A stretch of DNA of 39,338 bases from Methanomicrobiales archaeon. Lineage in GTDB: Archaea > Halobacteriota > Methanomicrobia > Methanomicrobiales > Methanospirillaceae. The DNA lies in the NCBI GenBank assembly GCA_025350045.1, contig JANXYM010000035.1, positions 1 to 39,338 of the forward strand, given 5' to 3'. This document shows positions 34,022 to 39,338 of the stretch, piece after piece; position 1 is the first letter of the stretch, and each line of letters begins with the position of its first letter. A program made the position numbers and the translations under genes. The notes under the pieces are model-generated. The model was not told the DNA's origin. It searched no databases and worked only from the letters and a program-made list of their open reading frames with translations.

Positions 34022-34205
34022 TAAGTCTTTTGCAACATCTTCAAAGTCACGGGATTTGACATTCTTTGCTTTTCCCTTTTTGATCTGTGCCATGACATCC
34101 CGATCCGCAAAGGACTTCGATAGTGCGGTTCATGGAATCATATCCATCTTTGGATATGGTCACCAATTCGGGTTCATGCCTGCCAGGAACGAGTTCTTTA
34201 TTCAT
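34022..34205 (-). pseudogene. Frameshifted RelB/YefM-like antitoxin
   Basis: From ATG 34205 the frame reads MNKELVPGRHEPELVTISKD, then GYDSMNRTIEVL, and derails. A one-base shift near 34109-34111 (a run of A on the plus strand) restores ADRDVMAQIKKGKAKNVKSR and DFEDVAKDL. This is the usual RelB/YefM-like ending: ILxDxxxMxQIKxGK, then FEDVAKxLG. No intact RelE-type toxin follows; the 150 bases after it show only fragments. It is probably a decayed toxin-antitoxin gene. A second, unrelated 68-residue frame at 34231-34437 was not accepted as a gene. The repair reading is mine and rests on one inferred base change. Confidence 0.55.
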
Positions 34206-34485
34206 TTCTACACAAGTGAATTCTCATTTTTCAGATAATAAACAATGAGGCAGCTCTCATTTGAAACCGGAGAAATGGGTAAGAATTATTTTGCATTTCC
34301 GAAATCCAGCCCCGTAGGTGGAGGGCAGGGCTGCAGAGTATGTCCTGGTGAAAAAGAATCCCGACATTAGCCCGACATTCTCTATTAATTTGAAGATATG
34401 TGCAGTTCTTGAGATCGCTCTTTTTAACTATTCTCAATTTACAAGAAGAAAAATCCGGATTTCAGGGCAAAAAAGTGGGAAATGT

Positions 34486-34519
34486 GGGGATTTGACGCTT
34501 CAATAGGGGCTGATGCCCC
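34486..34519 (+). repeat. Junction motif, copy D
   Basis: GGGGATTTGACGCTTCAATA, then GGGGCTGATGCCCC. Same arrangement as copy B, here after the 3' end of the HNH gene on the minus strand. Confidence 0.75.
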
Positions 34520-34586
34520 AGCCGCGTGGGCTTCCCCCGGAAGCGGATGACCGGGAATGAATCAAAAAACCGGAGTGTCAGATTTT

Positions 34587-35864
34587 TTAAAACCGGTTCT
34601 TCAGTCTCGCCACATCCGCTGGTAAATCCAGCACATGCATCTTCCGGTGGCAGTTCGGGCAGAGGAAAACGGTATTCTCCATCACATTCTCTCCTCCCCG
34701 GGAGAGCCACTGGATGTGATGGGTTTCCAGGTAGGGTTCCCCATTGCTGGTACTGAACGGAGCGGGCTGGTTGCAGAGCTGGCAGATTCCCGGGGATTGT
34801 CGTTGTGCATCTGCCGGAACGAGCGGTTCCTGCCGGGGTGCAAACGATGTTCCCTCGTGCATCCTGCGCCCCTGTAACCTATGTGGTGCCCGGGATCCGG
34901 GTGCTGCCGGGGAGAATGTGCCGGATTTCCTCCGGGCGAGTTCCTCTTTTGTCTCCTGCAGGTCCCGGTAGTGGAGGGGGGGACGCTTGTGCCCTACAAG
35001 TTTCAACGGGAAGATACAGACTTCCCGGATATTCTTTCCACTGTCGGACTGTCGCGACAGGAAGGGCTTGTCCGAGGGTTCCACTTCTCCCATGTAGACA
35101 TAGTGCCCCGCTTCAAACACCTCAAAGAGGCAGAGGCGGACCCCGTGGGTTTTTGCTTCCACGAGCATTTTGTTCTCCCGCAGCGAGATGCCCTGTTTGC
35201 CCCCCAGTCCCCGGCCGGTATAGTGAAAGAAGTTGTTCACCCAGGCGTCCTCGTAGGGGGACCGGGTGTGATCCGATACGATCACGAGACTGCCGGTCTT
35301 TGGCGAGTGCCGCATGATCCCCTCGGGACCGCAGTGGAAGATTGCCCGGAGGGTGTCGTTGTCAAGGGTATCGCCGGGCTTGAGCGGCACGGAGAACTCT
35401 GCGGGGACCGCTCCTGGTACTGGAGCATCTTCAAACGCCACGTCATAGTGGTGGGAATTGTGCCGGCGGGTGATGTACAGGGACGGGGTGTCGCCGGATT
35501 CGCCCCTGTTCGTTTTGAAAAACTCCAGCCACGTGGGATATGCTGCGTGGAGAACTGCGGCAAAGTCTGCTTTCCACATCATCCTCGTTTGTGGGGAGAG
35601 GTGACTGGTCTTTTCTATGAAGGCATCAAAACGCTGTTCCCCCAGCCAGAAGACGATTGCTCTTTTTTTACCCGGTTGTAAGTCCCCGATTTCGAAGAAT
35701 TCCCGGATCTTTTCAGGGATTATGGTTTCGCGGAACAGGAAGAACGGCCGGTCGGTTTTCTTTATTACTACGGGGCCGGGCTCTGCGGACCAGGAGAGGG
35801 AGTGGAAGTCTTCTCCGAAGGCTTCTTCTTCGGGAGATGGGGGGACCGGTGTGTGTTCGTGCAT
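34587..35864 (-). CDS. SRA-like plus HNH endonuclease, modified-DNA restriction (type IV-like)
   Basis: A 425-residue protein. Near 180-285 lies an SRA/YDG-like fold: FFHYTGRGLGGKQGISLREN, then AKTHGVRLCLFEVFEAGHYV and YMGEVEPSDKPF. This matches the SRA-type domain used by ScoMcrA-like enzymes to bind methylated or phosphorothioated DNA. The C-terminal HNH near 370-420 has CQLCNQPAPF, LETHHIQWLSRGGENVMENT and VFLCPNCHRKMHVLD, with paired zinc cysteines and catalytic His. The N-terminal 150 residues are unassigned. This domain order fits a nuclease that cuts foreign modified DNA. It starts about 70 bases after a fic 5' relic. Confidence 0.88.
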   Translation of the reverse strand: MHEHTPVPPSPEEEAFGEDFHSLSWSAEPGPVVIKKTDRPFFLFRETIIPEKIREFFEIGDLQPGKKRAIVFWLGEQRFDAFIEKTSHLSPQTRMMWKADFAAVLHAAYPTWLEFFKTNRGESGDTPSLYITRRHNSHHYDVAFEDAPVPGAVPAEFSVPLKPGDTLDNDTLRAIFHCGPEGIMRHSPKTGSLVIVSDHTRSPYEDAWVNNFFHYTGRGLGGKQGISLRENKMLVEAKTHGVRLCLFEVFEAGHYVYMGEVEPSDKPFLSRQSDSGKNIREVCIFPLKLVGHKRPPLHYRDLQETKEELARRKSGTFSPAAPGSRAPHRLQGRRMHEGTSFAPRQEPLVPADAQRQSPGICQLCNQPAPFSTSNGEPYLETHHIQWLSRGGENVMENTVFLCPNCHRKMHVLDLPADVARLKNRF

Positions 35865-35936
35865 GCTTTTTACTTCCAGAAGTTTGGGGTGAAGAGGGGA
35901 TAAGGATTATTGGTGAGGGTGGGTGGGGATTTATAG

Positions 35937-35996
35937 AATATATGCATGGCATCCTCCTTTCTGTCATCCTGTGATACCTGTCCGGCTTTCCATCAT
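35937..35996 (-). pseudogene. Relic of a fic 5' end
   Basis: On the minus strand, the ATG at 35996 starts MMESRTGITG, then a stop, then QKGGCHAYI. The same positions in the intact fic gene read MMESRMGVTV-RQKGGYHAYI. After about 20 codons the similarity ends and the HNH gene begins 70 bases later. So a second fic-type gene once stood here and was replaced, or the fic leader was copied. No other part of a second fic gene remains. Confidence 0.6.
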
Positions 35997-36135
35997 CATT
36001 CTTCTTCTCCGGAATACGCTCCGGGATCCCGGTTATTATTCTGGCCAGCCAGAGTTCCACGCGATTATGATGTTTAAGTCTGGTTATCCCGGATAAGGTC
36101 GTAGTGACGGAGGGGTGGCAATGGGGGGATTTGAC
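35938..36135 (-). repeat. Shared leader L1, copy 2 (in front of the HNH gene)
   Basis: Block-for-block copy of 33652-33859: ATATATGCATGG, ATCCTCCTTTCTGTC, TCCGGCTTTCCATCAT, CACGCGATTATG, TTTAAGTCTG and, at the end, GGGGATTTGAC. Most positions agree, with more changes in the former coding part. Confidence 0.8.
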
Positions 36136-36160
36136 TTTGTCAACCGGAGCTTACCCGTCC
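36125..36160 (+). repeat. Junction motif, copy E
   Basis: GGGGATTTGACTTTGTCAAC, then CGGAGCTTACCCG; the flank after the core resembles copy A at 29471. Confidence 0.6.
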
Positions 36161-36266
36161 CCCGGCCAGCATGGGCCTGCCCTGAAAAAATACCCGTTTT
36201 TCGTCGGGAAACGCAGGTATCGACCAGCAACCATTTAACAGTATATATCTTTCTTTTATTATTACC

Positions 36267-36542
36267 ATGCTCCGCGATTTCTGTATACCCATGACGATGA
36301 AGATCATGGCGCTTGACCGCTCGCTGTACGATGCAGAGTACCTGGCTGCCATCATCGTGATCGAATACCTGCTGGTTTACACGATTATGGGATACCGGTT
36401 CCCGGCCAGCGAACCTGAGGAGGATTTCTGCTTCCCTTTCGCCCCTGCCGGTATTCTTCCCGGAACAAAAGAGATCACGGGTTGTGCACCTTTCTATGGT
36501 GAAGCCCGGAATCGTGCATCCGCTCTACTGCTGCCGGCCTGA
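36267..36542 (+). CDS. Possible small protein of unknown function
   Basis: A 91-residue frame from ATG 36267 (MLRDFCIPMTMKIMALDRSL), with a hydrophobic stretch AEYLAAIIVIEYLLVYTIMG near 23-42 and a Phe/Pro/Gly-rich rest. GTATATATC at about 36241 is a good TATA box 26 bases upstream, so a leaderless transcript is plausible. No known family was recognised. It lies 70-110 bases before the coupled three-gene operon and could be its first member. It could also be an accidental frame. Confidence 0.4.
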   Translation: MLRDFCIPMTMKIMALDRSLYDAEYLAAIIVIEYLLVYTIMGYRFPASEPEEDFCFPFAPAGILPGTKEITGCAPFYGEARNRASALLLPA

Positions 36543-36650
36543 CGGGGTTGCCGGTCGCGGCCGGGATGCCGGGGGACCGGGCCTAATACTGTACTTCAGC
36601 TCTTCCCTTTTGTGATACTGTCCCTGACCGGCAGGCATCTGAATCTTTCG

Positions 36651-37100
36651 ATGAGCGAACAAGCGCTCTCACACGCTAAAAACAGCTTCCTGAACAAAAA
36701 AGACCATTACGAGGTGATTACTATAGAGAATCGGAATTTTCGCGGAACTATCATCCCCATAAAAGACAAGGCATTGTCCGGAACCCGTCCGGTAGTACCC
36801 GGGCTGGTGAATACCCCTGCGGGACCGGGTCCGTATATGCGTGAAGGTGCACGGGATCCGGTGACGGCCGGTACCGGACCGGGTCTCCGTCCGGCACTCC
36901 GGGATCCGGTGACTGCTGGTCCCGGATCCTCTGCGGATCTGGATCCAGCCCCGGCCTCAGAAAAGGATGAACCCGGCCGCACTGCTGCGCTCTGCACCCG
37001 GGTCAGCGACGGGCAGGCACACCTCTCCGGCCGGCTCCGGAAGAAGCGGGTCACATTTGACCGGCGGATAGCAGCATTCCATACAGGGGCATGGTCCTGA
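36651..37100 (+). CDS. First gene of a coupled three-gene operon, function unknown
   Basis: A 149-residue product from ATG 36651 (MSEQALSHAKNSFLNKKDHY); a GTG at 36612 would add 13 residues. It has a short mixed alpha/beta head near 1-40 (EVITIENRNFRGTIIPIKDK), a Gly/Pro/Ala-rich middle with a direct repeat (DPVTAGTGPGLRPAL, DPVTAGPGSS), and a basic end RLRKKRVTFDRRIAAFHTG. GC content is high. Its stop overlaps the next start as TGATG, so translation is coupled. I recognise no family. Low-complexity middle and basic tail fit nucleic-acid or protein binding (inference). Confidence 0.55.
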   Translation: MSEQALSHAKNSFLNKKDHYEVITIENRNFRGTIIPIKDKALSGTRPVVPGLVNTPAGPGPYMREGARDPVTAGTGPGLRPALRDPVTAGPGSSADLDPAPASEKDEPGRTAALCTRVSDGQAHLSGRLRKKRVTFDRRIAAFHTGAWS

Positions 37101-37315
37101 TGCCCCGGCGCCAGACCGAAAATGAAAGGAATGTCCCGCTCTGGCTCATCCCCCAGGTGATCCTGCAGGGAATCAAAAAATCCGGCGAGGAACTGGAATG
37201 GATCCGCGTGAGGAGGACAAATCATCGTTACTATACGGTGAGCATCCGTACCCGGCCCACAAAGCGCGAGTTTTACCGGCGGGACCGGGCTGCTGCCACC
37301 GGGAGGCAGGCATGA
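37100..37315 (+). CDS. Second gene of the coupled operon, function unknown
   Basis: A 71-residue protein from the ATG at 37100 (MPRRQTENERNVPLWLIPQV). An ATG at 37091 would add three residues. The TGATG overlap with the gene before favours 37100. It is basic, with LEWIRVRRTNHRYYTVSIRT near 35-54 and FYRRDRAA near the end. The stop overlaps the next start as ATGA. Small, basic and strictly coupled to both neighbours, it may be a DNA-binding or adaptor subunit (inference). No family recognised. Confidence 0.6.
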   Translation: MPRRQTENERNVPLWLIPQVILQGIKKSGEELEWIRVRRTNHRYYTVSIRTRPTKREFYRRDRAAATGRQA

Positions 37316-37974
37316 GCCGGGGGCTGCCATCCAAAAAGGCTCTTGCTGCGGCCGTGCCGGTGGCCCAGGCCCGGGGGCAGGTGATATTTCTCCGGCAGTA
37401 TCCCGGCACCACCTGCGACTTTCTCATCAGTGAACCGTGCGGGCTGACGGTTGTCAGTGTAAAACGGTCGCTCCGGATTCGTGCTTCCCCCGGTGAGATC
37501 TTCCGGCAGTTTTACGAGACGCTGACCGGTATCCGTTCAGCAGAACACCCGCCCGGCATAGCCCGGGAGTTCTGGCTCTGGTCAAAGTATGGTACCATGC
37601 GGTTCTTCTGGATCGATGGGGCGGTACTGATCGAGATTGACCGGCAGGGGGTACCGCTGAACCCGCCGGTTTCGGCAACTATTGCGTCACAAAAGGACAA
37701 CAGGGCAAACCCGGCGGGGAAAAAAGCTGATGAACCACAGGCCGGAAAAAATTCTGCAGAGCCGGAACCCGGGAAAAATAAATTCCCGGAAAAAAATCCG
37801 GTTCCGGGTGCCGGTGCGGAACCTCCGGGCGTTTCCGGCCCTGCTCCGGCACCGGGCCCGTCCGGCCTGCGTGAACCGGCCGCTGTCCGGTACCTGCGGA
37901 AAAGAGCAAAGGAGCGGCGGGAGGCAAAGGTCCCGCAGGCCGGTCCCGGCCCGGGGGTACCGCCCCCGGGTTGA
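37312..37974 (+). CDS. Third gene of the coupled operon, possible nuclease-like protein
   Basis: A 220-residue protein from ATG 37312 (MSRGLPSKKALAAAVPVAQA). The first 120 residues form a compact domain: GQVIFLRQYPGTTCDFLISE, VVSVKRSLRIRASPGEIFRQ and FWLWSKYGTMRFFWIDGAVL. CDFLI, then VVSVKRS, then conserved-looking Trp/Arg elements are reminiscent of restriction-endonuclease-like folds, but no complete catalytic motif is clear, so this is only a suggestion. Residues 130-220 are a low-complexity, Pro/Gly/Ala/Lys/Glu-rich tail (for example EPEPGKNKFPEKNPVPGAGA). It is the last gene of the run and is followed by a gene-free gap of about 580 bases. Confidence 0.6.
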   Translation: MSRGLPSKKALAAAVPVAQARGQVIFLRQYPGTTCDFLISEPCGLTVVSVKRSLRIRASPGEIFRQFYETLTGIRSAEHPPGIAREFWLWSKYGTMRFFWIDGAVLIEIDRQGVPLNPPVSATIASQKDNRANPAGKKADEPQAGKNSAEPEPGKNKFPEKNPVPGAGAEPPGVSGPAPAPGPSGLREPAAVRYLRKRAKERREAKVPQAGPGPGVPPPG

Positions 37975-38551
37975 TTTTTTTTACGAGATTTCCGGTGAAA
38001 TTTCTCGTTCCTGCCAGGATTTCCCTGGTGGTGGAATGAAAGACCTGTTGACCCGGTGCAGGGGTTCTGGTGAGAGCAGAATCCGGTGCCCCGTCGGAGA
38101 TATCACTTCTCCGTCGTAAGGGATCCTCCATTTTGAGGTGAGTCAATCAAAGCCGATTTCAGGCTCCGTTTGGTACCTCCGGGGGGTTTTGCATACCGCA
38201 TTCGCAAAAAAGCATCACCCTGTTTTCCGGGGAAGGTGATTTTGGGCCCGGATGGGGGAATTTACGGGTAAACTGTTCCCGGAAATATACCTCTTTAGCT
38301 CTCTTTGGGGGGCGGAAAAACAGGGTGCGGCTGGTTTTGGTTGTGGCGGGGGGTTGGTTTGGATCCGGAGGGGTGCTGTCGGGCGGCAAACGGGTGTGCG
38401 GGTTTTTACGTCGGAGAAATTATGTGGATTGCTCGTTTAATGCCCGGTTCTCATCCGGCCATTGGTGAGATCAGCTATGTGCAGGACTGCACTTCAGCTC
38501 CCTGATGATATCCTTGAAGCGATAGTGATAGCGAATAAGACACGGAAGAAA
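37975..38551. other. Gap without supported gene
   Basis: The gap before the HepT gene has no convincing frame. The stretch is GC-rich (GGCGGGGGGTTGG near 38345) and holds a 29-codon frame at 38473-38562 on the plus strand (MCRTALQLPDDILEAIVIAN), which begins a little like some VapB antitoxins but is too short to call. Confidence 0.3.
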
Positions 38552-38884
38552 TTATCCGTTTTTTAAAATAAGAGAGATCTTCTTCTGAAGTTGGGGAAGA
38601 TCCTGTTGTGCGGTACTCCAGACTTCGTCCAGATCAATGCCGAAGTACTGGTGAACGAGAAGATGCCGCATGGCAATGATATCTTTCCAGGGAATTTCCT
38701 GGTGCTGCTCCTGGAATTCCGGTGAGATTCCATTTGCCGCTTCTCCAATTACCTGGATATGGTAGAGAACCCATACCTGCAGCAGGTCTGACTGGATGAA
38801 CTCTTCTTTTGTGGAAGGGAGTTTTTCCCTGATCCGCTGAACTGCTTCATCAATATCAAGGAGCCGTGCACGATCACTTCTCAT
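38552..38884 (-). CDS. HepT-like HEPN ribonuclease toxin (DUF86)
   Basis: A 110-residue HEPN protein. The catalytic RNase motif R-x4-H is present in IIAMRHLLVHQYFGIDLDEV near 69-88. Preceding helices (LLDIDEAVQRIREKLPSTKE and LQVWVLYHIQVIGEAANGIS) match HepT. It degrades RNA when active and is held silent by the MntA antitoxin. It overlaps MntA by four bases (ATGA), so the two are co-translated. Its length is normal for the family. Confidence 0.92.
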   Translation of the reverse strand: MRSDRARLLDIDEAVQRIREKLPSTKEEFIQSDLLQVWVLYHIQVIGEAANGISPEFQEQHQEIPWKDIIAMRHLLVHQYFGIDLDEVWSTAQQDLPQLQKKISLILKNG

Positions 38885-39171
38885 AAGGGTACTGCTTCCT
38901 GGATCACCGAATGACGGATCTGTTCCTTAAGTCCATTCACTGATGCAACATCCACATCGCAACCAAGAAGTTCAGAGAGTTCCCGCTGGAAGGCGGCATG
39001 GGTAAGAAGAGATGTGCCTAAAGGAAACCCGACAAGGAAATCGATATCGCTTCCCTCACGGGCTTCGTGACGGGCTACTGAGCCGAAGAGACGGATATCT
39101 TTTATGCCGAACCGGGCTGCAAGTACGAAGATCTCATCCCGTTTTGCCGCGATCAATTCGTAGTGATCCAT
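38881..39171 (-). CDS. MntA-like nucleotidyltransferase antitoxin
   Basis: A 96-residue minimal nucleotidyltransferase. The active-site signature is RLFGSVARHEAREGSDIDFL near 27-46 (GS-x9-DxD) and a third acidic residue appears in CDVDVASVNG. MntA antitoxins AMPylate HepT on a tyrosine to silence it. The first gene of the pair, its leader is near-identical to that of the P-loop kinase at 30856, and AGGAA before the start is a possible ribosome-binding site. A TATA-like ATTAATAATC lies near 39213. Confidence 0.92.
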   Translation of the reverse strand: MDHYELIAAKRDEIFVLAARFGIKDIRLFGSVARHEAREGSDIDFLVGFPLGTSLLTHAAFQRELSELLGCDVDVASVNGLKEQIRHSVIQEAVPL

Positions 39172-39247
39172 GTTCGTTTCCTGTTACCTGATAGGTATAC
39201 CGTTTGGATTATTAATGCATTGACCGGGTATTCCTGATATACGACAC
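39167..39247 (-). repeat. Shared leader L2, copy 2 (MntA)
   Basis: Includes TTTCCTGTTACCTGATAGGT, then ATACCGTTTGGATTAT, then GCATTGACCGGGTA; matches 30852-30934. The final 91 bases of the window after it show nothing I can name. Confidence 0.75.
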
Positions 39248-39338
39248 TTACCTTTCGCATATTGCGGTCACGTCTGTTTTACCTGAATATGATTGAAGGG
39301 ACCCGGGGATGCGAAAAGACCGAAACGGGCTGGAGCAC

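Noticed and set aside
34231-34437. A 68-codon frame on the minus strand
   Set aside because: No recognisable motif, no ribosome-binding site and an unusual amino-acid mix; it probably lies in decayed DNA.
34881-35681. A 266-codon open frame on the plus strand
   Set aside because: Antisense to the HNH nuclease gene, which has recognisable SRA and HNH motifs.
29471-36135. GGGGATTTGAC copies as a CRISPR array
   Set aside because: Copies are hundreds to thousands of bases apart with genes between them; there are no regular spacers and no cas genes.
38473-38562. A 29-codon frame resembling the start of an antitoxin
   Set aside because: Too short, with no promoter or partner gene that supports it.

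Overview
The window looks like the chromosome of a methanogenic archaeon, most likely of the order Methanomicrobiales (Methanoregula-like). The evidence is a beta-RFAP synthase of methanopterin biosynthesis, PEGA-domain surface proteins, an archaeosortase A, CxxC zinc-ribbon mini-proteins, archaeal TATA boxes close to start codons, and poly-T terminators directly after stop codons. No rRNA or tRNA gene was seen.

Layout. (1) 1-9.4 kb, mostly household genes: the 5' end of a possible transposase gene, two PEGA surface proteins, DedA, beta-RFAP synthase, CorA, a DUF2148 iron-sulfur protein, two small related membrane proteins and a hotdog thioesterase. (2) 8.6-17.7 kb, a surface-glycan cluster: GT2 and GT4 glycosyltransferases, a UDP-galactopyranose-mutase-like flavoprotein and three methyltransferase-type proteins, interrupted by a zinc-ribbon/Cys-rich membrane protein. 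(3) 18.1-20.5 kb: a sodium:solute symporter behind a 34-residue hydrophobic accessory protein, then a zinc-ribbon membrane protein. (4) 20.8-24.3 kb: a tightly coupled vWA / PP2C phosphatase / Ser-Thr kinase operon of the TerY-P type. (5) 24.8-28.6 kb: archaeosortase, a CxxC mini-protein, a membrane protein and a double GIY-YIG protein. (6) 28.7-39.2 kb, an accessory island, almost all on the minus strand: VapBC-like pair, shikimate-kinase-like and other P-loop kinases, DUF4143 ATPase, Fic protein, a frameshifted antitoxin, an SRA-like/HNH modified-DNA nuclease, an unrecognised three-gene coupled operon on the plus strand, and a HepT/MntA toxin-antitoxin pair.

The most striking structure is in the island. 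Unrelated genes share near-identical 5' leaders: Fic and HNH; the P-loop kinase and MntA; the DUF4143 ATPase and a geneless relic. The junctions carry an 11-bp motif, GGGGATTTGAC, five times. This suggests a cassette-like array in which toxin, restriction and regulatory genes were swapped behind fixed leaders, leaving gene relics (a fic 5' fragment and a frameshifted antitoxin). Paired TACATT-N3-AATGTA dyads in the ATPase leader look like an operator.

Outside the island, two dispersed intergenic repeat families occupy most long gaps. R1 has two GC-rich hairpins, in five copies of 60-135 bp. R2 has three copies of about 140-220 bp. All assignments come from reading the sequence; no database search was run.
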